Assembly: GCA_023614405.1 (NCBI GenBank)
Contig: JAJUPC010000040.1
Coordinates: 1,116,001 to 1,180,000, forward strand
Direction: 5' to 3'
Length of the DNA stretch: 64,000 nucleotides
Origin: Avena insularis
Taxonomy: Eukaryota > Streptophyta > Magnoliopsida > Poales > Poaceae
Shown here in pieces: positions 47,524 to 60,340 of this stretch; the stretch's first letter is position 1; the number at the start of each line of letters is the position of its first letter. The notes under the pieces are model-generated. The model did not search any database. It saw only the letters and a list, made by a program, of their open reading frames with translations, and had not been told where the DNA came from. A program made the position numbers and the translations under genes.

Positions 47524-47535
47524 TGGTATTATACC
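47524..47535 (+). promoter_or_regulatory. Degenerate primer binding site of Angela-type element
   Basis: TGGTATTATACC directly follows the LTR where Copia elements have TGGTATCAGAGC; five of twelve positions have drifted. Confidence 0.75.
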
Positions 47536-50500
47536 GGGTCTATATGTAGATCTGTTGCACGAGTAGAACACAATGGTCATTGTGGGCGTTGATGCTTTTG
47601 TTGTCGATTGCTTCTTGTGTACTTTGCATCTTGCGGGATGGTGGGATGAAGCGGCCTGGGCTAACCTTACATGACATCGTTCATGAGACTTGCTCCACGC
47701 TTGACATGCAACTTGTATTGCATAAGTGGCTTTGCGGGTGCCTGTTTCTCCCAACATAGTTAAGATTCAATTTACAACAGGTGATTGACAATACTAGTAT
47801 CAATGTTGTGGTTCTTGTTCGTAAGTTAGAATGACACTTATTGAAAGCCCCAAACCACGTAAAACATGCAAAGAAAATTAGAGGCGTCTAACTTTGTTTT
47901 GCAGGGGTGTCCTGTGATGTGATATGGCCATGATTGTGATTATATATGATGTATGCAATGTTCCTTATTGTAAGTCGGCAACCGGCAGGAGCCATATGGT
48001 TGTCTTTTAAATCCGTTAAGTCCTGCGTGACTATTATTCAAGATAGTTGTAATAGTTGATGCTGGTGGAAGACAACCATGCAGCGGCGCCATTGACCTTG
48101 ACGCCACACCGGTGATGATGGAGATCATGTTCGTGCTTGAAGATGGAGATCAGAAGCACAAGAATAAAGGCCATATCATATCACATATTATGAATTGCAT
48201 GTGATGTTAATCCTTTTATGCATCTTGTATTCCTTAGTTCACGACGGTAGCATTATAAGATGATCCCTCAAGCACACAATTTCAAGTTTTAAAGTGTTCA
48301 TCCTTAGTAAGCACCGTTGCTAAAGCTCGTTGTTTCGAAGCATCACGTGATGATCGGGTGTGTTAGATTCTGCGAGTGTATACAACGTGAGCAAGCCAGA
48401 TTTGCTCATGCGGAAGCTAAGGTTTGATATTGATGAGCCTAGCATGTACAGACATGGTCTCGGAACACGGATCACCGAAAGGTAAAGCATGAGTCATATA
48501 GTAGATATGATGAACATGTTGATTGTTCGCCATTGAAGCTACATCAACTCTCGTGATGATCGGTTTTGATGTGGTGGATTTGGTTCGTGTGATCACTAAA
48601 ACAATGTGAGGGATATTGTTTTGAGTGGGAGTTCAACACCTTTATGATTAAAAGTTGAACACTATTTATCATAAATTAAATCAAAGTGAATTTGCATAGT
48701 TGTTGTAGTCATTGGCATCTGTTTACCACCTTGCGCTTAGTTATAATTGAGATGATAGAACTATAGAATTCTGGTTAGTTACTTTACGAACTGGTATCAT
48801 ATTGTTTTGAAGTGTTAATCTAAAGTTTAAAAGTCCCATTGTGAACTTTTAGTAAGTTTCGATTACTCCGTGAAGTTTAATAGTTGGTATTAAATCAAGA
48901 GTAACAATTCCAGTGTTAGTATATAAGTATCATGTTTATCTCCATGATTCTTGATATTCGAAAGATAGTTTCAATATCAAGGTAATCTAGGAGTTGAAAG
49001 ATTTGTTTCAGAAACCATCATGTATGGAAGATATTGCGATATCTGAAATGATGTTTTGGTTACAACATGATAGAGTATGATATGGCAAAGTTTATGTTCT
49101 CATATTTGATGAGAATTTACAAAAGGTTGGAGACACTAGTTGTCCTAATCCTCCAAAAGGTTTTGGAGAGCAACATTATACTCGCGATTCACCGTTATAA
49201 GCTAAAGTAGCTTGATCATGGATAATTCCATGATAAGGGTGAATATCTGATGTAGGTAAAATGTTTACTACACCAAGAGATTACTAAAGAAAGGAATTTG
49301 AAAGAACACCAAACATTTGATGATGGTGATCTACTTCAAAGTGCAAGTCCAAAGACATTGGTATTTAACTATACATGCTTTGGACTATGTGCCATGTATA
49401 TGGCTCCACTATTGATGTTGATAGATTCTTTCAAACAGAAAAAGAAATACTGAAAGAGAATCTCATAAATATATGGCAGAAAAGAAAAGACTAGAATTGT
49501 TCAGCTTAGGTATATAGAGGATACACATGTTATGGTTGTATTCTTTGCTTGTTAAACAATGTAGTTCTTGAGTATTGGATACTGAATTTGTTGGTATGAA
49601 TCGTCATACGAAACAACACAATTCATGAACTACAATGGCCTAAGTAACTAGCAAATTAATAAGTGATGATGTTCATCGAGAACAAATAAAGGGTTATTGT
49701 GTTGCTTGTTAAACATCAAAGCTTGCCTTCAAGATTTGTTTTATCAGGTATTATGAGAACAAAAAGGTTGTTCAAATAATGGTCGTAATCCATAAAAGAT
49801 GGATGATTTACAAATCTCGTTGGAGAAATCACATCCATAAAAGTAGTGCTAAAAATGTTGAAAGACAAATTGATTGAAAGATCACTTAGGAAGTGACATC
49901 GCCGTTTAAATTATATTGGAAAGAAAACATGAAGAAACTCCATGTGGATGGAATTTTGGAGTCTTTTTAATTTTGATCAAATGACGCTTGTGAAACTTTC
50001 CTAGAGATAATTAAAACTTCGTTCATAGGCCAAAAGGAAACGAATGACTAGCTTGTTGGAACTTGTACATATTGTTGTATGAAGTCCATTATGTGTAGTC
50101 AAGAGCGATGGATTTCAACTTCATATGCTTTCTCCGAAAATTTAAGTGAATATATGAATATTTACTTAATAAGGATGAAGTATGAAACATTTGAAAAGTT
50201 CAAAGACTTTCAAGATGAAGTGCAAAATCATTGTAACAAGAATATAAATAGTTTATGATAAGATCATAAAGGAAGATATTTGAGTTACAAGTTTAGCATA
50301 ATACCTAAGATTTAAGGAATCGTTCTGTGGACTTGAATTTCCCGAAACACCATAAGAGTATGGAGCATTCGAGATATGTAATTAAAACCTTGTTTGACAT
50401 GGTAAGATCAAAGGTGTAATTCATAAAACTGCCATTATATTTTAAAGATTAAAAGCTTTAGAGACTACCGTTTTTCCACTGAAAAGAGCTCCATCATAAT

Positions 50501-52540
50501 CCGTTGAAATGACACCATATAAAGTTATGGTTTGGGATTAAACCCAAGTTGTCATTTCTTAAACATTGGTATGCTATGCATAAGAAAGATGTTTGCAACC
50601 AAAGTCGGATGAACCTGTCTTTGTATGTTATTTCGAATAACTGTTAAGTATTCCTCCATAACACCGAAGACAAAAGTGTTTGTCGCTTAGAACGTCAAGT
50701 TTCTTTGAGAAGGAATTTTTCATGAAAAGATAAGTGGGAGGATAATAGAACTTTGATAAGGTTAAAAGAATCTTAGCTATATGTGCAAAGTTGCGCAGCG
50801 CCGAAAAGTGTTTCAGAGGCAACAACAATGCTCATGGATCACGTGCCTCAAAAGTTGTGGTTACGGAGGTCAAAGTTTCTATTGAACCAAGTAGGTTGAG
50901 TAAACAATCAAATACCAAGATTTGAGGGTTGAATCATTATTTGAGAATAATGAACGGACTACATGCAAAGAAGCGATGATGGGCCCTGACTCCGTAAAAT
51001 GGCTTGAAGCCATAAAATCTGTGATAGTTCCATACACGAGAAATCAAGCTTCGAACTTGAAAGACCCTCTGGAAAGGTGTGCGACCTTACAGTCATTTTT
51101 GGATCTATAAAGAAATAGACATGGATGTTTTCACATCTATGAAATAGTCGGCATGTTGGTAAAGAGTTCACAACAATGTTCAAAGGTTGATTATGACAAG
51201 ATTTGATCTTTCATAGCGATATTTAGTCTAGACGGATTAATGTAGCAACCACTACATATAATTTTGTTATGTGGTAGTTGAATAAACAAAACAAGTTCTT
51301 CTAATAGAATTGTTACCTAGGACGTATGCATAACACGGTCCAAAGGGTTTTGTTATTTCAAAGGATGCTAAAAGCATATGCAAACTTCAAAGGTTGAAGT
51401 GAGCATCGTGGAGTTGGAATCTTCACTATGATGAAACTGTTAAAAGAGTTCAATTTCATCAGAGACAATGAAGATGCTTGCATTTGCAAGAAATTAAGTG
51501 GGAGCGCTAAGACATATTTCTAATACATTATGTGGAAGACATATTGTTGATTGGAAATGATGTATCTTTTATTAACACATATTAAGAATTTCATCCCGAT
51601 GAAAGATTTAGACAAAACCCAAATATTCGGCATCAATAGACGCTAATATGGTTGTGCCGAAAGTACATAGATGATGTATTGAATGAGTTCAATATAGAAA
51701 CTACAAGAAAGGTTCTTGTCACACAGAAAGGATTGAATGAGTTCAATATTGATGATATATTCAAGTGTATTGACACTTGGTAAGTGAAACAACGATTCAA
51801 GTATAGATTGATACTTGATGTATGAAATCACAAAAGAGTATTTATATCAATCATACTGTGATATGTACAAATCCAGATATGTCCTATGCTCTAAATGTTA
51901 TGAGCATATACCAGAATGATTCATAAGATGATCATTGGACGATAGTAAGGATATTCTTATGATCTTTTGGAAGAACTAAGAATATATTATTTTGTAGAAG
52001 TGACAAATAGATGGTTAGTTCATTGTAAAAGTACTACATTGATACTAGTTTTGTCACAAAGTACAAATTAAGTTTATCTCAATCTAAACTAAGGGTGGCA
52101 CGATATAATGGAAAGTAAGTTCCATAATGTATTTGGATGAGTTCCAAAGTTAAGACATTGTGACAGATACTACAACAAAAGGGCTAAGTATATAACTGCT
52201 ATTATAGCAGCTAAAGAGGGCATTTGTGTCAAGTAGTTTGTTATCAAACTAGGTGTAGTTCACAACGGGATAATACTATGAAGATATATTGTACGACAAT
52301 ATTATCAACATGTTTTAACCCCAAGGAACTAAAGGTCTCACCAAAGGACCAAATTTATACAAAGCCATCTCATTAGAGAATGAGTGATGCGTAGAGACGC
52401 AAAGACATGCAATTACACACGGACCTGGAAGTGTCAGATCCGGAGATCAGTTGACCACTAGAAATCGTGTACATACAACACTGGAAAGCCATAGGTGTTG
52501 AATACACAAAGGTTTGAAACTATATTATTGACTCTAGTGC
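47536..52540 (+). pseudogene. Decayed Copia gag-pol internal region
   Basis: No frame is open for long. The RT start is recognisable at about 50955-51030 (EAMMGPDSVKWLEAIKS), as is the catalytic-site neighbourhood at 51529-51560 (YVEDILLIGND, with Glu where YVDD has its first Asp), followed by a stop. An RNase H block appears at 52189-52233 (YITAIIAAKEGICVK, then a stop). Gag, protease and integrase could not be located by eye. The order and spacing fit a Copia pol read on the + strand. The heavy decay contrasts with the fairly similar LTRs, so the element may have been mobilised in trans when already defective. Confidence 0.85.
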
Positions 52541-52550
52541 AAGTGGGAGA
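52541..52550 (+). promoter_or_regulatory. Polypurine tract of Angela-type element
   Basis: AAGTGGGAGA one base before the 3' LTR, the conserved BARE/Angela plus-strand primer. Confidence 0.9.
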
Positions 52551-52551
52551 C

Positions 52552-54462
52552 TGTTGGAGATATGCCCAAGAGGCAATGATAACGTGGTTATTATCATATC
52601 TTCATGCTTATGATAAATGTTTACATACCATGCTATAATTGTATTAATCGGAAACATTAATACTTGTGTGATTTGTAAACATAAAAGAGTCCCTAGTAAA
52701 GCATCTTGTTAAACTAGCTTGTTGGTTAATATATGATCATGGTTTCCTGATCATGAACATAGAAGATGTTATTAACAACAAGGTCATATCATTAGGAGAA
52801 TGATGTGATGGACATACTCCTATAGTTAAGCATATAATAAAGATCAAGTCATTTAATATAGTTCATTTGCTATAAGCTTTCTGATACATAGTAACCTAAT
52901 TCCTTCGACCATGAGATCATGCTAATCACCATCACTGGAAGGATGCTTTGATGACATCAAACACCACACCATAACTGGGTGGCTATAAATGTGGCATTGA
53001 GTGTTCGGAAAGTATGGGTTGAGGCACATGGATCAAGAGTGGGTTTTGTCCATCCATATAACATATAGATATACTCTGGGCCCTCTCGGTGGAATGTCAT
53101 ACAATTAGCTTGCAAGCATGTGATTGGCTCACAAGGGTTCACATATCACGGGAACGATAAAAGAGTACTTATCGGTGACGAGGTTGAACTAGGTATGCAG
53201 AGATACCGACGATCAAAACCTCGGATAAGTAAACTATCGTGAGACAAAGGGAAATTGGTATCGTATGTAAGTGGTTCATTCGACCGCAAAGTAATCATAG
53301 AAATATGTGGTAGCCATATGAATTTCCAGATTCCTCTATTGGTTATTGATCGGAGAAGTATCTCGGTCATGTCCGCGTAATTCATGAACCGTAGGGAGAC
53401 ACACTTAAGGATTCGATGTTGTTGAGTAGTTATGGAATGATGAGTAAGAAACTGAATGTTGTTCGGAGTCTCGGATGGGATCCGGGATATCACAAGGAGA
53501 TCCGAAATGGTCCGGAGAATAAGATTCATATAAGGAAAGTCCTGTTTCGGAGTTCGGGAATGATTCCGGTGTTTTCACCAGGAATGTTCTAGAAGGGTCT
53601 GGAAGGTCCGGCACTCCGGAGGGGAAGGGTACATGGATGTGTTATGACAATGTGGAATGGTTTCATCATGTACTAGGTCACTTGGATGGGCAATATGGAG
53701 AGAGAAATCAAATCCAAGTTTGAAAGTCAAACGCCAATTTGAAAAGTCAAATCTAAAGTTTGCTTGGTGGAGGGAGAGTAGGAAACCTACTTAGGGAGGA
53801 AGTCCTACTCCCTCCACCCGTCGGGAAAGGAGGAGGAGTTGGAGGAGGACTCCCTCCTCCCAAACTGCCACCCTCCACCTATATAAGGAGGGGTAGGGCT
53901 GCCCCTACCCTCACACCCAAACCCTAGCTAAGGCGCCACCACCTCCAAGTGTTGCCGCCGCCAGGGCCTCCTCCCAAGTCGCCGAGTTGGGGTATCCCAA
54001 ACCCTAGCCGCCGGCTAGACCTCTCCCCTTGGTGCCCTCTAAACCCTAGATCACCAAGGCCTCTCTCATACTCCACCATACTCGCTCCGGCTTAAGGCGA
54101 AACCCTGCGAGATGTCCCCTCTACTTCCGACACCACGCCGTCGTGCTGCCGGAATCACAAGGAGAGTGTTACAACCTCCGCTGCCTGCTGGAACAAGGGA
54201 GAGGAAGGTCTTCATAGAGTACCATATGTGTGACCGACTGCGGAAGCGCTGCCGGAACGCAGCGCCGGAAGGATCGTCTACGCGATCTTGAGATCGCAAG
54301 TGTACGACTACATCATCCACGAGAATCTGCTCTCGTTAACCGCTTTGGATCTTCGAGGGTTAGTACTCTATTGACTCGTTGCTACAATCTAGTAGATAGA
54401 TCTTGCCTTGTGTGTGTTCATGCGATAGAATTTTTTTGTTTTCCATGCTACGAACCCCTACA
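52552..54462 (+). repeat. 3' LTR of Angela-type element
   Basis: Aligns throughout with the LTR at 45614-47522; TATATAA at 53880-53886. Followed by the CAAAG duplication. Confidence 0.95.
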
Positions 54463-54467
54463 CAAAG

Positions 54468-56302
54468 TCATGACATAATTAATCAAGTTTTGGAACAAAC
54501 ACAAAAATGACAACTATGCTCTCAAGAAGGTGCTCATAGAATAAGTGGTGACTCAACAAGGCTATGAAAACGGTTTTGTGAAGGTTTGAAAGGCTTCCCA
54601 ATGCTGAAAGGAAGGTACTCATTAGCTTTGAGCTCTCATTGCCCCTATCATAGGCATCTTCATGTGGTTAAGGTGAAAGTGAGGTTCACTCTGAATCATA
54701 TGCTTAACAGACCATAGACTGGAAATCCCAAGTCCCTTGAGTACGAGGGTCGCTCCACATGCTACTCAACTTTGGTCACCTGAAATTCCTTGTCATTGTA
54801 AATACATGCATATCATCGAGAACTGCCAACGGGGTACCCCTTGCACATGGTACAGGAACTTTCCCATAACCAAAATGACAAGGCAAGCAGACAATAAGCA
54901 TCTCAGCAATCTTTTTATTTACCATATGCATAGCTTTTTATTGAGGATGCTTCATAAATGCTCATTATGGTGATCCTGCAAGTTTCCACCATGATTAAGC
55001 ATGGCTTAGGCTAGCGTCCCAGGCGTTTCTCTAACACAATGTATAAACTCCATGAACTCACAACCTCCCCTTTTATTTCACATCATCGACATCCGTAAAC
55101 AAAAGAGCAAAGTATCAACTGGATGAGATATCCAACAGGTGTTGAAAGCGTTCCTCGTGACAGCATGGTTCTGCTGACTCCCAGTATATAATAAGCAAGC
55201 ATATAACTTTCATGGACTAGTCACAATGGTTCAAGATTATTAAGCGCAAGGAATAAAGTGTGTCATCAAGTTCGTGAGAGATTTAATAACTAACTTTCTC
55301 AAAACAGACAAACATTTTTATTTGGAAGAAAACATGGCATATGTAAAATATGCACTGAAGTAGCAAGTGATGCTAATAGGTAGGTATGGTGGACAAAGCT
55401 GGCAATATTGGTTTTGGGGAGTTGGAAGCACAGGTAGATCACAAACTCAGTGTAAGTGAAGGCTAGCAATAGAGAGGGAGCGACAAACGAGAGAGAAATA
55501 ACTATCATAATCATGCTTTCAACAAAACACGACTAACAATGGCAGGAAAGTGATACAAGAACTCTGAGGCAAAATAAATCATCGAGGCTTACTGACTATT
55601 GATTAGTCATATGCATGCGTGAGCATGTGCCAAGTCGATTTACATGAACAGTCAGAGGAGGATACCACAACATCATACCAAAGTATGAATAAAACAATAT
55701 AAGCAAACATTCATATGACATGCTACAAACTATTAGCAAGCTGGAGCTAATCATAGACAAGCAAGAACTACTAAGCATCCATAATGACATACAACTTACA
55801 CAAACAAGCTAAGCATGCTCATGATGATGAGTATATGTACAATCATGAAACAAATAGAGTTTGTTACCAGCCTCTTACCACACCTCGAGTTGTCTTAATC
55901 TTCATTTAGTCCCTTCACTTGTGTTACTTGCATATTAACATGAAACCAAAATCCACTGAGGACGGATGAACCTTGCAAAGAACTCACAAAATCAAAGAAG
56001 AACAACAAATATTTTTGGTGTTTTCGATTTTTTTAGAAACAAGCAAACAAAGAAAAACCAAACAAAAACAAAGCAAACCAAACAAAGCAAAATCTTTTTG
56101 GATTTTTCTTTCAAGCCAAACCAAGCAAAGAAACAAATAAACAAACCAAGAGAAACAACGAAAATATTTTTGGTATTTTTGGGTTTTTAGAAAGAAGCAA
56201 CAAAATCCAAAAAGAAAGCGAAAACAATGGATATACAAAGAACCGACCGAACATGATATATATATATATATATGAGTGCGACGTCGGTATACCTCCCCCC
56301 AA
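54468..56302 (-). other. Noncoding internal region, right part of triplication unit 2
   Basis: Continues unit 2 after the Angela insertion (CATGACATAATTAATCAAG). It matches 42689-44520 and 57403-59200. It contains the A-rich low-complexity stretch and a TA microsatellite (about 56257-56272). No gene. Confidence 0.75.
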
Positions 56303-57025
56303 ACAATAATATCATAATGATTCAATAATAAGTTCAGATCTAAGATCATGGCACTTGGGCCCTAGTGACAAGCATTAAGCACAACAAGTTGCAACAAAGT
56401 CAAATAGCACTAATATAGATACTAGGCACTATGCCCCTAATAGATCTTATTCGATTACATGATAGAACTCATCCAATCCCTACCATCCCCAAGCCTATAG
56501 CGGGGGATTACTCACTCATGGATGAGGGGAACATCGATGGTTGATGGAGATGGGTTGGTGATGACGATGGCGATGATCCTCTCCAAATTCCCCGTCCCGG
56601 CAGGGTGCCAGAACGGAGTTTCTGGATCCGAATCTTGGTTTTTGGTGGCGGCAGCGGAGCGGAACTCTTTCTGGAAAACTATCGACCCCCCACTCGGTTT
56701 TTAGGTCGAAAGGGAACTTATAGGCGTAGAGGGAGGCCGAGGAGGTACTGGGAGGTGCACCCTCGGCGCTGGTCGTGGGCTCGGCGCTGGGATGGGTGGC
56801 CCCTGTGCCTCCTCTTCTGGATCCGTGGATCTTCTGGTGAAAAATAGTTTTTGGCATATTTTCCGGGATTTTTCCTGATAGTTGATTTTCTACACAAAAA
56901 CAAGACACCAAGGTAATTCTGCTGAAAACAGCTTCAGTCCGTGTTAGTTGTATCCAAATCACACAAGTTTAGAGGAGAAACAATAGCAAAGTGTTCGAGA
57001 AAGTAGATACGTTTTGGATGTATCA
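56303..57025 (-). repeat. Partial LTR at the start of triplication unit 3
   Basis: Starts at the junction and ends GTATCA at 57025, like 44520-45236 in unit 2. Around 56745-56800 it differs clearly from units 1 and 2 (a shortened GC-rich stretch), while unit 2 lacks about 15 bases near 45103. Confidence 0.8.
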
Positions 57026-59189
57026 ACTCCCCAAGCTTAGCTTATTGCTTGTCCTCAAGCAATTCAGTTGAAAACTGAGTGCGATAAAAGAACTTTCATG
57101 AACACTTTGCTTCATATGATGTATATATTCCCAGCACAGGAGTAGATGCTTAGACGATTCATAATAAGGAGTATGCAACTAAGTCTACTCAATAGTCATT
57201 CCAAGCTATGAAGAGAAACCAAATCAATAATAATAAGTAGCATGAAACATAAACATAAGCAACATTGAAATGCTCATAGTAAGGTATGATAGAGTGGTAT
57301 CTCTCTTGCCTCTGTTTGAAGAGCACAATATAAATGCCAAGGAACCTCTGAAGTTCACATGAAGACTAGAGATAAAGATATTAGAGATACAAGCATCAAA
57401 GTCATGACATAATTAACCAAGTTTTGGAACAAACACAAAAATGACAACTATGCTCTCAAGAAGGTGCTCATAGAATAAGTGGTGACTCAACAAGGTTGTG
57501 AAAACGGTTTTGTGAAGGTTTGAAAGGCTTCCCAATGCTGAAAGGAAGGTACTCATTAGCTTTGAGCTCTCATTGCCCCTATCATAGGCATCTTCATGTG
57601 GTTAAGGTGAAAGTGAGGTCCACTCTGAATCATATGCTTGACAGACCATAGACTGGAAATCCCAAGTCCCTTGAGTACGAGGGTCTCTCCACATGCTACT
57701 CAACTTTTGTCACCGGAAAGTTCTTGTCATTGTAAATACATGCATATCATCGAGAACCGCCAACGGGGTACCCCTTGCACATGGTACAGGAGCTTTACCA
57801 TAACCAAAATGACAAGTCAAGCAGACAATGAGCATCTTAGCAATCTTTTTATTTACCATATGCATAGCTTTTTATTGAGGACGCTTCATAGTTGCTAATT
57901 ATAGTGATGCTGCAAGTTTTCACCATGATTAAGCATGGCTTAGGCTAGCGGCCCAGGCGTTTCTCTAACACAATGTATAAACTCCATGAATTCACAACCT
58001 CCCCTTTTATTTCACATCGTCGACATCCGTAAACAAAAGAGCAAAGTATTAACTGGATGAGATATCCAACAGGTGTTGAAAGCGTTCCCCGTGAGAGCAC
58101 GGTTCTGCTGACTCCCGGTATATAATAAGCAAGCATATAACTTTCATGGACTAGTCACAATGGTTCAATATTATTAAGCGCAAGGAATGAAGTGTGCAAT
58201 CAAGTTCGTGAGAGATTTACTAAATAACTTTCTCAAAACAGACAAACATTTTTATTTGGAAGAAAACATGGCATATGTAAAATATGCACTGAAGTAGCAA
58301 GTGATGCTAATAGGTAGGTATGGTGGACACAGCTAGCAATATTGGTTTTGGGGAGTTGGAAGCACAGGTAGAGCACAAACTCAGTGCAAGTGAAGGTTAG
58401 CAATAGAGAGGGAGCGACAAACGAGAGAGCAATAGCTATCATAATCATGCTTGCAACAAAACACGACTAACTATGGCAGGAAAGTGATACAAGAACTCTG
58501 AGGCAAAATAAATCATCGAGGCTTACTAACTATTGATTAGTCATATGCATGCGTGAGCATGTGCCAAGTCTATTTACATGAACAGTCAGAGGAGGATACC
58601 ACAACATCATACCAAAGTATGAATAAAACAATGTAAGCAAACATTCATATGACATGCTACAAACTATTAGCAAGCTGGAGCTAATCATAGACAAGCAAGA
58701 ACTACTAAGCATCCATAATGACATACACCTTACACAAACAAGCTAAGCATGCTCACGATGATGAGTATATGTACAAAAATGAAACAAATAGAGTTCTTTT
58801 CCAGCCTCTTACCACACCTCGAGTTGTCTTAATATTCATTATTTCCCTTCACTTGTGTGACTTGCATATTAACATGAAACCAAAATCCACTGAGGACGGT
58901 TGAACCCTGCAAAGAACTCACAAAACCAAAGAAGAACAACAAATATTTTTGGTGTTTTCGAATTTTTTTTAGAAACAAGCAAACAAAGAAAAAACAAACA
59001 AATCAAAATCTTTTTGGATTTTTCTTTTAAGGCAAACCAAAACAATGAAACAAACCAAGAGAAACAACGAAAATATTTTTGGTATTTTTGGGTTTTTAGA
59101 AAGAAGCAACAAAAGCCAAAAAGAAAGCGAAAACAATGGATATACAAATAACCGACCAAACATGATATATATATGAGTGCAACGTCGGT
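57026..59189 (-). other. Noncoding internal region, triplication unit 3
   Basis: Same AT-rich untranslated sequence as the other units, with a shortened A-rich stretch near 59000. This is the copy joined to the coding part of the element. Confidence 0.75.
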
Positions 59190-60340
59190 ATACCTCCCAC
59201 CAAGCTTAGGCTTTTGGCCTAAGTGGGGCTCAATCCCATGGTGCCCAAGTAGATGCACCTCCGTAGTATGTCGAGGAAGCTCCCTCGTCCTGGTATGAGC
59301 TCGAGGCCTCCCCTGTGTAGTACACAGGGGGTCGTATGATGGTGCCTCCTCGTGATAGTGCCCATGGAAGTTAAGAGAACACAGGTTGTCATCCATATCC
59401 GCCTTCGAGCGTGACCAAGGTCCCTGAGAAATAATGGACAAAGTGGTTTGGGGTAGAGGGATCTCTCTCTCTTCCCTGTCAGTAAACAACATTCTATAAA
59501 CCAAGTTCTCAAGAGTAGAGCTAGTGGTGACAAAGTGGTGCGCCTTCATGGTAGCAAGATCAATCCTCTGAGGAGCCAAAACTGTATCATGTGGATCAAC
59601 AGCAATGTCCAAGGCAGCAGCAATACGAGTAGCAATAATTCCCCCATAAATGGGTTATGTAGTAGCTAGGCGACGAGCAATGAGGGAACCAAGATTATAC
59701 GTATCCTCATTGTTGAGTGCAGTAGCTAAGAAGGCCAATTGATAGTTGGAAATATTACTAGTGTTCTCCCTACCAAGAACACTGGTGGCAAGATAGTAGG
59801 CAAAATACCTGATGGCTGGAAGTTGAATGTTCTTTATCTTCCCTCGCTGAGCTCTACGGTCATCATCATTGGTTATTTCTCGGTAAAGCTCTAACAAATC
59901 AGTGGTAGAGCTTGAATCTTCTTTGATGACCCAGTTGTACCAAGTCCCAGGGCCTTGCGAAATTTCTTCAATGTCATAGAATGAGCCCTGTCATAAATTT
60001 TGAAAGACACAGAAGGCTTGAACATACTATTAGTAAAGTAGAAACTCTCCACAAATGTTTTAGTAAGCAAGGCATATTGTGCACTCTCATCCTGCATGTA
60101 ACTTGTTAGTACAGCCCTCTGCACCAAAGTCATAAAATCATTAAGAATCCTAGCAGCTTGCAAGAAAGTTTGGCAAGGAAAGGTGGAGGGGTGTGCATCC
60201 CCTTCATCTCCCTCGTCACCAAATCGCGGAGTGATGAGATCCTCATTGTATGAGGGTCTAGTACTGGTAGATGACCTTGGAAGCCTTGCCCTTCTAGGTG
60301 CATCACTCTCAAATATATCACCAAATGTGTGGTGGTCCAT
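59190..60340 (-). pseudogene. Accessory ORF of Athila-like element (ATHILA ORF-1-like), broken
   Basis: The reverse strand opens with MDHHTFGDIFESDAPRRARL at 60340 and shows SFKIYDRAHSMTLKKFRKAL, then LPAIRYFAYYLATSVLGREN and YNLGSLIARRLATT, then GIIATRIAAALDI. The first two blocks resemble the plant transposon family I know as ATHILA ORF-1 (SF-L-F-R-SL-EF, and IRNP-RY--R-LA-T-FGR patterns). It lies between the protease remnant and the 3' LTR, where Athila elements keep their extra, env-position ORF. The frame shifts near 59895 and has a TAA at 59655-59657. No membrane segment or signal peptide is evident. Its role is unknown; a captured host domain is possible. Confidence 0.65.

Larger units (their letters stand above)
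45614..54462 (+). mobile_element. BARE/Angela-type Copia retrotransposon, complete, degraded inside
   Basis: Two LTRs of 1909 and 1911 bp start TGTTGGAGATATGCCC and end CGAACCCCTACA. CAAAG is duplicated at 45609-45613 and 54463-54467, and the sister units of the triplication read straight through this site (for example at 42683), which proves the insertion. A polypurine tract AAGTGGGAGA precedes the 3' LTR. I count 16 mismatches in the first 457 bases of the LTRs (about 3.5%). Using 1.3e-8 per site per year this is roughly 1.3 million years. The internal region has no long ORF. It occurs in only one of three units, so it inserted after the triplication or the other copies lost it. Confidence 0.96.
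41581..59200 (-). repeat. Tandem triplication (about 2.94 kb unit) of LTR plus internal sequence
   Basis: Three direct copies of one segment: unit 1 about 41581-44522, unit 2 about 44523-56302 (interrupted by the 8.85-kb Angela element), unit 3 about 56303-59200. Each holds about 0.7 kb of LTR (from ATACTATCATAATGATTC to the GTATCA end) and about 2.2 kb of 3' internal sequence ending at TACCTCCC. Units 1 and 2 end at the same novel junction, CCTCCCCCCAAACAATA (44512 and 56292). In unit 3 the internal sequence instead runs on as CCTCCCACCAAGCTTAGG into the accessory ORF, which is the native order. The unit 1 to 2 offset is 2942 bases. Confidence 0.9.
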
